From positions 124,001 through 188,000 of the forward strand of contig CAZREB010000005.1 of assembly GCA_964599095.1 (NCBI GenBank): a DNA stretch of 64,000 nt, written 5' to 3'. A program made the position numbers and the translations under genes. This document shows, piece after piece, positions 34,565 through 43,798 of the stretch. The number at the start of each line of letters is the position of its first letter. Position 1 is the first letter of the stretch. The notes under the pieces were generated by a model, which did no database searches, was not told where the DNA came from, and was given only the letters and a program-made list of their open reading frames with translations. The stretch comes from SZAS-79 sp964599095 (lineage in GTDB: Bacteria > Pseudomonadota > Gammaproteobacteria > Burkholderiales > SG8-39).

Positions 34565-35206
34565 TCAGTTCGCCGGCACGCCCGACGCCACCGGCGGCGC
34601 ATCGAACGGCGAATCGGCGCCTTCGAGCCACAGCTTGCCGCGCGCATACAGCGCCTGCACGACCGGCCCCTTCAACTGCGGCATGTCCATCTTGATCCTG
34701 AAGCCGAGCTTCGATTGCAGGTAGGCGAGGTGCCGGTAGCCTTCCGGAAAGCTCATCAGCAGCCTGGGCTCGAGCACCAGTTCCGAAGCCGGGTTCAGCG
34801 GATCGAGGCGGTCCTTCTCGTAGATCGGCTGGCGGCGGACGATCTTCCAGGCGCCCTGCCGGCGTTCGAAGAAGTCGTAGAACCGCCCGGTGCAGACCAC
34901 GTCGACCGGCTGGCCCTCCAGCGGCCCGCGCTGGCTGATGGTCATCTTGCATTGCGAGACCGCGCGGTCGCCGGCCAGGTCGACCGAGATCCCGCCGAGG
35001 AAATGCAGGATGCTCACGCCCTTGTCGAATCCCGCCTTGCTGACCGCGATGAACTGCTCGGCCGGCCCCTGGAACCAGGTGGCCGACATCCAGCCGTCAG
35101 GATGCCATACGGTCTTGAAACGCTCCCAGTCGCCGGCGTCGCGCCAGACGGCCCAGTTCTGCACCACTTCGGCAATCGCCAGCCGGTCTTCCATGCCCTT
35201 GTCCAA
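34565..35206 (-). CDS. SnoaL-like/NTF2-fold protein
   Basis: A 213-residue protein with a SnoaL_4-type N-terminal half: EDRLAIAEVVQNWAVWRDAG, DWERFKTVWHPDGWMSATWF, ILHFLGGISVDLAGDRAVSQ and GRFYDFFERRQGAWKIVRRQ. This cone-shaped fold is used by small dehydratases, isomerases and hydroxylase partners. I take the TTG at 35206, since GGGAGGA lies 5 nt before it; the ATG at 35194 has no properly spaced site. No catalytic call is possible. The gene is convergent with the deacetylase-like gene and divergent from the Bug gene at 35301. Confidence 0.78.
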   Translation of the reverse strand: MDKGMEDRLAIAEVVQNWAVWRDAGDWERFKTVWHPDGWMSATWFQGPAEQFIAVSKAGFDKGVSILHFLGGISVDLAGDRAVSQCKMTISQRGPLEGQPVDVVCTGRFYDFFERRQGAWKIVRRQPIYEKDRLDPLNPASELVLEPRLLMSFPEGYRHLAYLQSKLGFRIKMDMPQLKGPVVQALYARGKLWLEGADSPFDAPPVASGVPAN

Positions 35207-35300
35207 GAAATCCTCCCTGAATTTCCGGCATTATGCTGGCCAATCGCCCGGCCATGAAATAACCTGCGGCGAACGAAGACCGGCCATGGAGAGTTTCGCA

Positions 35301-36272
35301 ATGAAGAAATCGATGCTCGTCGCAAGCGCGCTCGCCGGCCTGCTGGCCGTAAGCCTTTCGCAAGCGCAGGACGCCTACCCCGCGAAGCCGCTGCGCATCA
35401 TCGTCCCGTTCGCGCCGGGCGGCGGCATCGACATCCTCGGCCGCACGCTGGGCCAGAAGCTGTCGGAACGCTGGAAGCAGCCAGTCGTGATCGAGAACAA
35501 GCCCGGCGCCAGCGGTGCGATCGGTTTCGAAATGGCGGCCAAGGCACCGGCCGACGGTTATTCGATCCTGATGTCGGTCAACACGATGATCATGCTGCCG
35601 AGCCTGAAGAAGAACCTGCCTTACGACGCGATCAAGGATTTCGCGCCGGTGGCGCCGGTGGCGGTCGGAACGATGGCTTTCGTGGTGCCGCCGGCGCTCG
35701 GCGTGAAGACAGTGCCCGAATTCGTGGCGCTGGCGAAGAAGGAGCCAGGCAAGCTCAACTACGGCTCGCCCGGCAGCGGTACGCCGCATCATTTGGCGAT
35801 GGAGCTCTTCAAGCAGCGTGCCGGGATCAGCCTTACGCACATCCCGTACAAGGGCTCCGACGGCATGATGACCGGCATCCTCGGCGGGCAGATCAGCGCG
35901 GTGTTCATGCCGGTGCACCAGGCGCTGACCAACGTGCAGGCCGGGCGCCTGGTGATGCTGTCGGCGAGCGGGACCAAGCGCTCGAACGCGACACCGAACG
36001 TGCCGTCGCTCGGCGAGGCGGCAGGCATCCGCGACATCGACGTCGACATCTGGTTCGGGATGTACCTGCAGGCCGCCGCACCCAAGGATGTGATCGCGAA
36101 ACTCAATGCCGAGGTCAACGCGATCCTCAAATCCCCCGACGTGGTGGAAACGCTTGCCCGGCAAGGCCTGCAGCCCACCGGCGGCACGCCGGCCGAACTG
36201 GCCGAGCTGACCGCCAGCGACCTCGAGCGCTGGGCCAGAGTCATCCGCGACGCGAACATCCGCGCCGATTAG
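35301..36272 (+). CDS. Bug/TctC-family TTT substrate-binding protein
   Basis: A 323-residue exported protein. Signal peptide MKKSMLVASALAGLLAVSLS with cleavage near SQAQ, then YPAKPLRIIVPFAPGGGIDI, APADGYSILMSVNTMIMLPS, HIPYKGSDGMMTGILGGQIS and GPVH-like FMPVHQALTNVQAGRLVMLS. The ATG at 35301 has GGAGAG 7 nt upstream; an ATG at 35286 is in frame but lacks a site. The FAD monooxygenase gene follows after 23 nt, suggesting that the bound compound, perhaps an aromatic or heteroaromatic acid, is the monooxygenase substrate. No membrane TTT genes are nearby. Confidence 0.9.
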   Translation: MKKSMLVASALAGLLAVSLSQAQDAYPAKPLRIIVPFAPGGGIDILGRTLGQKLSERWKQPVVIENKPGASGAIGFEMAAKAPADGYSILMSVNTMIMLPSLKKNLPYDAIKDFAPVAPVAVGTMAFVVPPALGVKTVPEFVALAKKEPGKLNYGSPGSGTPHHLAMELFKQRAGISLTHIPYKGSDGMMTGILGGQISAVFMPVHQALTNVQAGRLVMLSASGTKRSNATPNVPSLGEAAGIRDIDVDIWFGMYLQAAAPKDVIAKLNAEVNAILKSPDVVETLARQGLQPTGGTPAELAELTASDLERWARVIRDANIRAD

Positions 36273-36295
36273 CGCGAAGCACTCAGGAGAGTCCC

Positions 36296-37531
36296 ATGGA
36301 AGTCCTCATCATCGGCGCCGGCGTCGGCGGCCTTACGCTGGCACTCGAGTTGCACGAAATCGGCATCCCGGTGCAGGTCTATGAATCCGCGCCGGAGATC
36401 AAGCAGGTCGGCGTCGGCGTCACGCTGCTGCCCCACTGCGTCAAGGTGCTCGGCGAGCTGGGCCTGGTCGACCACCTCGCCCGCCTTGCGGTCTCGACGC
36501 GCGAATCGGTCTTCTTCAACCGTTTCGGCCAGCGGATCCACAGCGAGCCCACCGGCCGCCACGCCGGCTACGAGTGGCCGCAGTTCCAGGCGCACCGCGC
36601 CGACATCCTGACGGTGCTGCTCGACGCCTTCAAGGCGCGGGTAGGCGAGGACAGGCTGCATCTCGGCTGGCAGTGCACCGGCTTCGAGCAAAGCGCATCG
36701 AGCGCTACCGCGAAGTTCGTCGCGCGCGGGTCCGGCGAGGCGCTTCCGCCGCAGACAGGTGACGTCATCATCGGTTGCGACGGGCTGCATTCGGTCATCA
36801 GGAAGCAGCTCCACCCGAACGAAGGCGAGCCGGTGTATTCCGGCGTCAACATGTGGCGCGGCGTCACGCGCTGGAAGCCCTACCTCACCGGCGAGAGCTA
36901 CGCGCGCGCTGGCTGGCTGACGCCGGGCAAGATGGTGATTTACCCAATCCGCAACAACATCGACGCCGAAGGCCGCACGCTGATCAGCTGGGTCTGCGAA
37001 GTCACCACGCCCAAGTACGAAAAGCGCGACTGGAACCGGCCGGGCAACATCGACGACTTCATCGGCCCGTTCGCCGACTGGAACTGGGACTGGCTGGATG
37101 TGCCTGCGATGATCCGCGCCGCGGACATGATCCTCGAGTTCCCGATGATCGACCAGGACCCGCTGCCTTGGTGGACGCAGGGCCGCGTGACGCTGCTGGG
37201 CGATGCGGCGCACCCGATGGTGCCGCGCGGCTCGAACGGCGCCGGCCAGGCGATCCTCGACACCGTGGCGTTGAAGAAGGCCTTCCTCGCGAACAAGGAT
37301 CCGGTCGCGGCGCTCAAGGCCTACGAGGACATACGCTCACCGGCCACCGCCAACGTCGTGCTGACCAACCGCAGGAACCCGCCGGACGCGATCCTGAGGG
37401 AGGTCTGGCAGCGCACCGGCGACAAGCCTTTCGGGAACATCGACGACGTGATCAGCAAGGCCGAGATCATGGCGATCTCGGACGGCTACAAGAAGGTCGC
37501 CGGCTACGACCGCGAGTCCTTGCGCGCCTGA
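36296..37531 (+). CDS. FAD-dependent monooxygenase (flavin-dependent aromatic hydroxylase, PhzS/salicylate hydroxylase-like)
   Basis: A 411-residue class A flavoprotein monooxygenase. FAD-binding GxGxxG is in MEVLIIGAGVGGLTLALELH; the DG motif is VIIGCDGLHSVIRKQL near residue 160; the GD motif is RVTLLGDAAHPMVPRGSNGA near 300. The family uses NAD(P)H and oxygen to hydroxylate aromatic or heteroaromatic acids. A ribosome site (AGGAGAG) precedes the ATG. It lies downstream of a Bug gene and its 3' end overlaps the convergent DUF349 gene by 28 nt. Confidence 0.88.
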   Translation: MEVLIIGAGVGGLTLALELHEIGIPVQVYESAPEIKQVGVGVTLLPHCVKVLGELGLVDHLARLAVSTRESVFFNRFGQRIHSEPTGRHAGYEWPQFQAHRADILTVLLDAFKARVGEDRLHLGWQCTGFEQSASSATAKFVARGSGEALPPQTGDVIIGCDGLHSVIRKQLHPNEGEPVYSGVNMWRGVTRWKPYLTGESYARAGWLTPGKMVIYPIRNNIDAEGRTLISWVCEVTTPKYEKRDWNRPGNIDDFIGPFADWNWDWLDVPAMIRAADMILEFPMIDQDPLPWWTQGRVTLLGDAAHPMVPRGSNGAGQAILDTVALKKAFLANKDPVAALKAYEDIRSPATANVVLTNRRNPPDAILREVWQRTGDKPFGNIDDVISKAEIMAISDGYKKVAGYDRESLRA

Positions 37532-39735
37532 GGCTTCTGGTTCAGGAGCCGCTCCACGACCGCGGTCATCCGCGCGGCCTGCGCGGCGTCGTCGGCGGCG
37601 GGGATCTCGTACCACTTCCTGACCATCGCCTCCGGCTCGAGCGGGGCTGAGGACGGTTTCTTGCTGAAGCGCTCCTGCAGCTTCGCAAGGTTGCGCGTCC
37701 GGCGCGCGGCGGCGTGCGACTCGGGCGTCGGCAGGTCGAGCGCGATTTCGAGGTCGAGCAGCAGCGTGTCGCGTTCGGCCTTGCCGCGTTCGAGGGCATC
37801 GGGCGCCGCTTCGGCGGACGACGTCGCGGCCTTCTGCGCCATCTCGGCAAAGCGCGCCGCGTGCTTTTCCTTTTTCTTGCGCTCGACTTCGCGCGCGGCT
37901 TCCAGGGCTGCAGCGCGTTCGGCGTCCCTCTTGGCGCGCTGGGCATCGCGCTCGGCGAACTCGGCATCCCTGCGCGCGAACACCGCGTCGCATGCGCTGC
38001 GGAAACGCCGCCAGAACTTCTGGTCGTCGCCATGCCGCAGGCGGATGACCGGGACGTCCTCCTTCCAGCGACGCTGCAGCGTCTTGGCGGCGCTCATGGC
38101 CTCCGACAGGTCCGGATTGTCCTTGAGCGCTTCGGCTTGCGTAACCAGATCCTTGAGCCGCTCGAATTCCTTCGTGCGCGCTGCCTCGAGCTGCGCGTCG
38201 ATCTTGTCCATGAAGGCATCGAAACGCTTCCTGAGGTGACGTTCGTCGCGGAACCCCGCACGGGCGGCCGACCGCCACAGCCTGGCGATCTCCTCGCGTT
38301 TGCCGTCGACCGCTTTCAGGTCGGACTTGCCATCCGCACCGCCGAGCGATGCATGCCAGGCCTCCCATTCGTCCAGCAAAGCGGCCTTGGCCGCGCGCGC
38401 GGCCTCCTGCGCCGCGGCCTCGATCGCACGCTGCTCGGCCACCGGCTTGTAGGCGCGCTCGAGCGCACGGTCGAATTTTTTCCACAGCGCCTGCGGGGCC
38501 GCCCCGTGCGCATCGAGGTTTTTCCACTCGCGCCGCAGCAGCGGGACCGCGCGCGCACGTTCGGCGATATCGGGCTCGCCGACGAGCAGCGCCTCGGCCA
38601 CTTCGATCAGCTGCTCGCGCGCCTTGTCGGTGCCCCAGCGCGCCCAGCCCGCGAGGCGCGCCTGCTGGGCCCGTGCACGCTGCAGCCGGCGCGCGACCTG
38701 GCCCGACGGCGGGACGCCGCCGAGCAGCTTGTCGATGCCTTTTGCCGCGGCTTCGGCTTCGACGACGCGGCCTTCCTCGAGGTGCGCCTCGAGTTCGCCG
38801 AGGAGCTCTTGCACCGCCTCGTGGTCGATCTTCTTTCGCGGCGGCGCGTTCGGCGCGGATTCCGCAGCCGCTTTCGCGGCCGCTTCGGCGGCCAGCTTTG
38901 CTTCGCGCTCGACCTCTTCGGCCGCGCGGCGCTCCTCTTCGAGCACGGTGCGCTCGATCGCGTCGGCAAACGCGATCACCCTGTTCTCGACCTCCTCCAG
39001 CGCGCTGACGAAGTTGCGCGCGGCCGGCAACGCCCGCACCCACTGGGGCGCGGCCGATGCGGCCTCGACGAGCGTACCGTGCTGCGCGCTCCATTCACCG
39101 AGCTGGTCGGCGGAGGGCTCGACGGCAGTGCGCACCGCGACGAGCAGGGTTTCGGCCGACGCAAGCAGGCCGCGCATCTCGATCTGCGCCTGCGTCTCCT
39201 GCAGCACCCGCTCGCGCGCCTCCGCGAGCAGGGCCTCGCATTCGGCGGTCTCTTCGCCGCCCTTGCCCAGAGAGGCAAGCTCTTTCTCGACTTCCAGCAG
39301 GTGGTTGATTGCGATAGGCGTGGTCTCCAGCAATCCGCGCACCGTCGCCGCCAGTTCGACCGAGCGCCGCGCGCGCGTGCCTTCCTGGCGCGAAGCGCGC
39401 AGCCTGTCCGCGCAATGCCGATGGACGTGTTTGTCCTTGCTCGCCTCGGCCACGCGGCGCAGCACCGCCTTGTCCGCAATACGCTGGGCCGCGGCAAGGC
39501 GCACATCGGCGAACTTGCTGCGCAGCGCCACCTCGGCGAGCGGATCGTCGCCCTGCACCCGGCCTGCCCATTCGATGGCGCGCGCCCTGTCGGTCGAGTT
39601 GCACACCGCCTCGGCCCACGCCGCCGGGGGCGCGTCGTCCGCCGGCCTCGCCGCACCCGCCTCGACGGGGCTTGCGCCCGGAGGCGAGGTGTCCCCCGGC
39701 GCGCGCACGCGCGCGAATACCCAGTTCTTGTTCAT
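37504..39735 (-). CDS. DUF349 domain protein, Ala/Glu/Arg-rich coiled coil
   Basis: A 743-residue cytoplasmic protein dominated by Ala, Glu, Arg and Lys, with long predicted helices and several DUF349-type repeats (ERAVPLLRREWKNLDAHGAA, LIARLWRSAARAGFRDERHL, AKTLQRRWKEDVPVIRLRHG; each about 70 residues between 395 and 630). A charged coiled coil (REVERKKKEKHAARFAEMAQ) follows. Start MNKNWVFARVRAPGDTSPPG is the first ATG compatible with the neighbouring SDR gene, whose stop lies 16 nt upstream of it. The family is widespread in betaproteobacteria and its role is not established. It shows strong codon-driven open frames on the other strand, which are artefacts. Confidence 0.83.
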   Translation of the reverse strand: MNKNWVFARVRAPGDTSPPGASPVEAGAARPADDAPPAAWAEAVCNSTDRARAIEWAGRVQGDDPLAEVALRSKFADVRLAAAQRIADKAVLRRVAEASKDKHVHRHCADRLRASRQEGTRARRSVELAATVRGLLETTPIAINHLLEVEKELASLGKGGEETAECEALLAEARERVLQETQAQIEMRGLLASAETLLVAVRTAVEPSADQLGEWSAQHGTLVEAASAAPQWVRALPAARNFVSALEEVENRVIAFADAIERTVLEEERRAAEEVEREAKLAAEAAAKAAAESAPNAPPRKKIDHEAVQELLGELEAHLEEGRVVEAEAAAKGIDKLLGGVPPSGQVARRLQRARAQQARLAGWARWGTDKAREQLIEVAEALLVGEPDIAERARAVPLLRREWKNLDAHGAAPQALWKKFDRALERAYKPVAEQRAIEAAAQEAARAAKAALLDEWEAWHASLGGADGKSDLKAVDGKREEIARLWRSAARAGFRDERHLRKRFDAFMDKIDAQLEAARTKEFERLKDLVTQAEALKDNPDLSEAMSAAKTLQRRWKEDVPVIRLRHGDDQKFWRRFRSACDAVFARRDAEFAERDAQRAKRDAERAAALEAAREVERKKKEKHAARFAEMAQKAATSSAEAAPDALERGKAERDTLLLDLEIALDLPTPESHAAARRTRNLAKLQERFSKKPSSAPLEPEAMVRKWYEIPAADDAAQAARMTAVVERLLNQKPQARKDSRS

Positions 39736-39751
39736 CCGCTCGCGGTCGCCT

Positions 39752-40525
39752 TCAGAGAACCCCGGACGTCCCGCCGTCCAGGTTGATGCTGGTGCCGGTG
39801 ACATAGCTCGCCGCATCCGAGGCGAGGAAAGCGATCACGTTGGCGACCTCTTCGGCCTGCCCGACGCGGCCCAGCGGGATGTCCTTGGCCATGTTCGTGT
39901 AGACCTGCTCGACCGGGAGGCCGGCCTTGGCCGCCTTGGCCTCGTGCTGGCCGGCCCGGATCAGGCCGATGCAGACCGTGTTGACGAGGATCTTGTCCGG
40001 CGCGAACTCCTTGGACAGCGCCTTGGTGAAAGCAAGCCCGGCGGCACGCGTCACCGTCGTCGGCATCGATTTCGCACGCGGCTGCTTGGCGCCGATGTTG
40101 GTGATGTTGATGATGCGCCCGCCGCCCTGCTTCTTCATCTCGGGGATTGCCAGCCGCGCCAGGCGGATCGCGCCGAACAGCTTGAGGTCGAAATCGGCCT
40201 GCCAGGTCTCGTCGGTCACCGACTGGAACTCGCCGGTGTTCGAGGTGCCGGCATTGTTGACGAGGATATCGATGCGCCCGAACGCCGCGAGGGCTTCGGC
40301 CACCAGCCGCTCGCAATCTTCCTTGCTGCCGACGTCGGCGCGCACTGCCGCCACCCTGCCGCCGGCCGCGCGGATTTCGCCGGCCACCGCATCGAGCAAT
40401 GCCTGCCCGCGCGCGGCGATGACCACGCCTGCGCCTTCCCTGGCGAGCAGCACCGCCGCGGCCTTGCCTATGCCCTGGGTTCCGCCGGTGACGATCGCCA
40501 CCTTGCCCTTCAATCCGAGTTCCAT
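39752..40525 (-). CDS. SDR-family oxidoreductase lacking the canonical Tyr/Lys
   Basis: A 257-residue short-chain dehydrogenase-like protein. The cofactor motif GKVAIVTGGTQGIGKAAAVL, the NNAG motif (ILVNNAGTSNTGEF) and the C-terminal SDAASYVTGTSINLDGGTSG are normal. The catalytic helix, however, reads KSMPTTVTRAAGLAFTKALS where the family has YxxxK before the AG: the Tyr aligns with Thr and the Lys with Arg. The protein may therefore bind NAD(P) but use another mechanism or another function. Similar PTTVTRAAG-type SDRs exist as I recall. It lies just upstream of the DUF349 gene. Confidence 0.85.
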   Translation of the reverse strand: MELGLKGKVAIVTGGTQGIGKAAAVLLAREGAGVVIAARGQALLDAVAGEIRAAGGRVAAVRADVGSKEDCERLVAEALAAFGRIDILVNNAGTSNTGEFQSVTDETWQADFDLKLFGAIRLARLAIPEMKKQGGGRIINITNIGAKQPRAKSMPTTVTRAAGLAFTKALSKEFAPDKILVNTVCIGLIRAGQHEAKAAKAGLPVEQVYTNMAKDIPLGRVGQAEEVANVIAFLASDAASYVTGTSINLDGGTSGVL

Positions 40526-40609
40526 CGAATCTTTCCCCGATATTTTCGCCCCGAAGCATAGCGCTCCCGCCATGGTCTTGCCTATATCAACTGCGGTATT
40601 CTCGATCGC

Positions 40610-41824
40610 ATGACGCCTTCCCCCGGCGCCGATGCCGGCGCCCGCTTCTACGCCGACCTGCGTGTGGTGTCCGACCTGGGCGAGTCCACCCGCGCGGAAA
40701 ACTGCTCGCCGCTGCCCGGCGACTGGCATGTCGCGCTGTGCGACGTTCGCAACTCGACGATCGCGATCGAGTCGGGCCGCTACAAGAACGTCAACACGCT
40801 CGGCGCCGCCGCGATCACCGCAGTGCTGAATGCCGCGCAGGGTCTCGACATTCCTTTCGGCTTCGAGGGCGACGGCTGCGTGCTGTGCGTGCCGCCGCAC
40901 CTGCTCGAGGACACGCGGGCGGCGCTTTCCAAGACGCGCGAGATCGCCCGCGATTCGTTCGAACTCGACCTGCGCATCGGCACGGTGCCGGTGGCCGACA
41001 TCCGCGCCGGCGGCTATGACATCCTCGTCGCGCGCTACCGGGTCACGGAGCACTACGACCAGGCGGTGTTCTCCGGCGGCGGCATGGCCTATGCGGATTC
41101 GCTCCTCAAGGACCCGCGCCCCGGTAACAAGTACCTGATCCCCGACAGCGTCGAGCCGCGCGGCAGCATGGAGGGCTTCGAATGCCGCTGGCAGGACGTG
41201 CCGAGCCGGCACGGCGAGACGGTGAGCCTGATCGTGCGCTCGCTCTCGCCGGACCCGGAACTGGCCGGCGCCCTCTACCGTCTCGTGATCGCCAAGGTCG
41301 CCGCGATCTATGGGAGCCCGGACGCCTGCCACCCGCTGGCATTGCCCGACCTGTCGTTCAGCTTCGACGGCCGGCAGCTCGGCAACGAAGCCGGCGTGCG
41401 CGCCGCCGGCAAGGGCGCGTGGGGCCGATGGCTCTGGAAGATGCGCATGCGCTGGTTCGCGGCGCTCGGGGCTTTCCTCATGAAATTCGGCATCCGCACC
41501 GAGGAAACCGACTGGGGCACCTACAAGCAGACGCTGATCCGAAACTCGGACGTGCGCAAGTTCAACGACGGCTATCGCCAGATCCTCGCCGGCACCGCCG
41601 CGCAGAGGAAGGAACTCGACGCCTGGCTGGACGAGCGTTACCGGGCGGGCGAACTCGTCTACGGGATCCACACGACCAATCGCGCGCAGATGACCTGCCT
41701 GGTCTTCAACTACGCCGGCAAGCACATGCACTTCATCGACGGCGCCGACGGCGGCCTGTTCCTCGCCGCCAAGGAGTTCAAGCGGCGCCTGGCCGAGGTG
41801 AAGGCGCGTTCTCCAGCAGCCTGA
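40610..41824 (+). CDS. DUF3095 family protein with nucleotidyl-cyclase-like fold
   Basis: A 404-residue protein matching DUF3095: FYADLRVVSDLGESTRAENC, WHVALCDVRNSTIAIESGRY (in the place of the cyclase metal Asp), IPFGFEGDGCVLCVPPHLLE and GYDILVARYRVTEHYDQAVF. The family is related in fold to adenylate/guanylate cyclases (D-x-x-x-S and G-D-G elements are visible) but no activity is proven. C-terminal residues 260-400 contain a hydrophobic stretch (WRWLWKMRMRWFAALGAFLM-like) and a conserved TYKQTLIRNSDVRKFNDGYR. The 3' end overlaps the convergent panE-like gene by 47 nt. Confidence 0.82.
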   Translation: MTPSPGADAGARFYADLRVVSDLGESTRAENCSPLPGDWHVALCDVRNSTIAIESGRYKNVNTLGAAAITAVLNAAQGLDIPFGFEGDGCVLCVPPHLLEDTRAALSKTREIARDSFELDLRIGTVPVADIRAGGYDILVARYRVTEHYDQAVFSGGGMAYADSLLKDPRPGNKYLIPDSVEPRGSMEGFECRWQDVPSRHGETVSLIVRSLSPDPELAGALYRLVIAKVAAIYGSPDACHPLALPDLSFSFDGRQLGNEAGVRAAGKGAWGRWLWKMRMRWFAALGAFLMKFGIRTEETDWGTYKQTLIRNSDVRKFNDGYRQILAGTAAQRKELDAWLDERYRAGELVYGIHTTNRAQMTCLVFNYAGKHMHFIDGADGGLFLAAKEFKRRLAEVKARSPAA

Positions 41825-42746
41825 TAAGCGCGTGCAGCGTCTGGTTGACCGGCGCCGGCACGCCGAGTTCAAGCCCGCGCCTGAACACGAAGCCGTTCAG
41901 GTGGTCGATCTCGCTTTTCCTGCCGCGCGCCAGGTCCTGCGCGGTCGATGAAGTGGCCTCCGGCATCGAGTCGGCCAGGCGGCAGGCGGCGTCGACCAGG
42001 TCGCCCGGCGGCATCGTCACGCCGGACGCCTGCGCCACGGCCAGCACTTCACGCACCACCAACTTCATGACGTCCTGCACTTCCGCGTTTGCCCGCATGC
42101 GCTTGTACTGCGACAGGCCGAGCGCCGAGATCGCGTTGTAGGCGCAATTCATCAGCAGCTTGACCCAGAGTTCGCCCTCGACGTTGTCCGACACGCGGCA
42201 TGGGATCGCTGCGCGCTCGAAGGTAGCCGCAATCTGCGCCAGCTGCGCCTGCGTGAAGTCGTTGCTTCGCCCCATGTTGCCGACGACCAGGTCGCCGCGG
42301 CCGGTATGGCGCACGCGGCCCGGTCCCGCCATCGCCACCGCCACGTACACCACCGCGGGCAGCACCGGATTGGGCAAGTACCTGCGGATGCGATCGATGT
42401 TGTCCACGCCGTTCTGCAGGCCGATCACGACCGCCTTCGGGTCGAGATGAGGCGCAAGCGCTCGCGCGGCTTCTTCGGTGTCGCCCGACTTGACCGAGAA
42501 CAGCAACCACTGCGCATCGCGCGCCGCCGTCACGTCGCTCGAAGCGCCGATCGGGATCGCGCCGCTGAATTGCGGGCTCTCGAATCGCAGGCCGCCGCTC
42601 GAGATTGCGTCGACATGCTGCGGCCGTGCGACCAGCGTCACGCGCGCACCCGCCCGGGCGAGCATGCCGCCGTAGTAGCAGCCGACTGCGCCGCTCCCCA
42701 TGACGGCAATTCGCGGCCACGCTGCTGCATCCATTGGTGAGCCCAT
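41778..42746 (-). CDS. panE: 2-dehydropantoate 2-reductase family protein (PanE/ApbA)
   Basis: A 322-residue NADPH-dependent reductase. N-terminal IAVMGSGAVGCYYGGMLARA is the dinucleotide motif; VIGLQNGVDNIDRIRRYLPN carries the conserved Asn; catalytic Lys lies in VEGELWVKLLMNCAYNAISA, and PEATSSTAQDLARGRKSEID holds the Ser and Glu that contact pantoate. It converts ketopantoate to pantoate in coenzyme A synthesis, although many paralogues act on other 2-oxo acids. The gene stands alone, divergent from the Bug gene at 42825, so a catabolic role cannot be excluded. The first Met is the most upstream; MDAAAWPR four codons later is also possible. Confidence 0.87.
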   Translation of the reverse strand: MGSPMDAAAWPRIAVMGSGAVGCYYGGMLARAGARVTLVARPQHVDAISSGGLRFESPQFSGAIPIGASSDVTAARDAQWLLFSVKSGDTEEAARALAPHLDPKAVVIGLQNGVDNIDRIRRYLPNPVLPAVVYVAVAMAGPGRVRHTGRGDLVVGNMGRSNDFTQAQLAQIAATFERAAIPCRVSDNVEGELWVKLLMNCAYNAISALGLSQYKRMRANAEVQDVMKLVVREVLAVAQASGVTMPPGDLVDAACRLADSMPEATSSTAQDLARGRKSEIDHLNGFVFRRGLELGVPAPVNQTLHALIRLLENAPSPRPGAA

Positions 42747-42824
42747 AGACTGTGCAAGGATCGGGATTCTAATGCCCCAAACTGGGGTAAATTACGCGGG
42801 CTGCCGCACAACGGAGGAAACAGC

Positions 42825-43787
42825 ATGAAACGCTTCATTTCGGTCGCGCTGCTCGCGATCGGCGCGCTCGCCGCGCAAGGGGCGCAGGCCCAGAACTACC
42901 CGAACAAGCCGGTCAAGATCATCGCCCCTTTCGCCCCCGGCGGCGGCACCGACTTCATTGCGCGGCTGATCGCGCAGAAGCTCACCGAGAAGCTCGGCTC
43001 GCAGGTCATCGTCGAGAACAAGCCCGGCGCCGGCGGCAACCTCGGCGCGGAACAGGCCGTCAGGTCGCCCGCCGACGGCTACACGCTGCTGCTGGTGGCC
43101 GGCAGCTACACCGTCAACCCGAGCCTGTACAAGCTGACGTTCGACCCGGTGAACGACATCACGCCGATCATCCAGCTTTCGCAGGGCCCGTTCATCGTCG
43201 CGGTGCATCCCTCGGTGCAGGCCAAGACGCTCAAGGAGCTGATCGAATACGCGAAGAAGCAGCCCGACAAGCTTTCCTATGCGTCCGCCGGCTCCGGCAG
43301 CATCACCCACCTCGCCTCCGCGATGTTCGTCGACATGGCGAAGGTGAAGATCGTGCATATCCCGTACAAAGGCACCGGCCCGGCGCTGAACGACACCATG
43401 GCCGGTAATACGCAGCTCCTGTTCGGCAGCCCGGCATCGACGATCCCGCACGTGAAGTCCGGCCGCCTGCGCGCGCTTGCGGTCACGACGACCAAGCGGA
43501 TCGCGGCCGCGCCGGACGTCCCGACGGTCGCCGAAGCCGGCGTGCCCGGCTATGAAGTCGTGCTGTGGCACGGCCTCGTCGGCCCGAAGGGGCTGCCGAA
43601 GGCGGTGGTCGACAGGATCAACGCCGAGGCCAACCAGATCCTCAAGGCGCCGGAGATGGACAAGCTCCTCGCCACCGACGGCGTCGCGCCGGCCGGCGGC
43701 ACGCCCGAGCAGTTCGCCGCCACGATCAAGACCGACATCGAGCGCTGGCGCAAGGTGGTGCAGCAGGCCGGCGTCAAGGTGGATTGA
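42825..43787 (+). CDS. Bug/TctC-family TTT substrate-binding protein
   Basis: A 320-residue exported protein: signal peptide MKRFISVALLAIGALAAQGA ending QAQ, then YPNKPVKIIAPFAPGGGTDF, SPADGYTLLLVAGSYTVNPS, HIPYKGTGPALNDTMAGNTQ and a C-terminal QQAGVKVD. All Bug hallmarks are intact. An excellent ribosome site (ACGGAGGAAACAGC before ATG) is present, and CCCCAAACTGGGG with a TAAATT-like -10 lies about 50 nt upstream, a possible promoter/operator. The alkylsulfatase gene follows after 11 nt, so the ligand may be a sulfate ester product or a related acid. Confidence 0.9.
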   Translation: MKRFISVALLAIGALAAQGAQAQNYPNKPVKIIAPFAPGGGTDFIARLIAQKLTEKLGSQVIVENKPGAGGNLGAEQAVRSPADGYTLLLVAGSYTVNPSLYKLTFDPVNDITPIIQLSQGPFIVAVHPSVQAKTLKELIEYAKKQPDKLSYASAGSGSITHLASAMFVDMAKVKIVHIPYKGTGPALNDTMAGNTQLLFGSPASTIPHVKSGRLRALAVTTTKRIAAAPDVPTVAEAGVPGYEVVLWHGLVGPKGLPKAVVDRINAEANQILKAPEMDKLLATDGVAPAGGTPEQFAATIKTDIERWRKVVQQAGVKVD

Positions 43788-43798
43788 TCGGCCGGCCG

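Noticed and set aside
37561..39786. Long plus-strand frames opposite the DUF349 gene
   Set aside because: The minus-strand product shows repeated DUF349-type helices; the opposite frames show only codon-bias composition.
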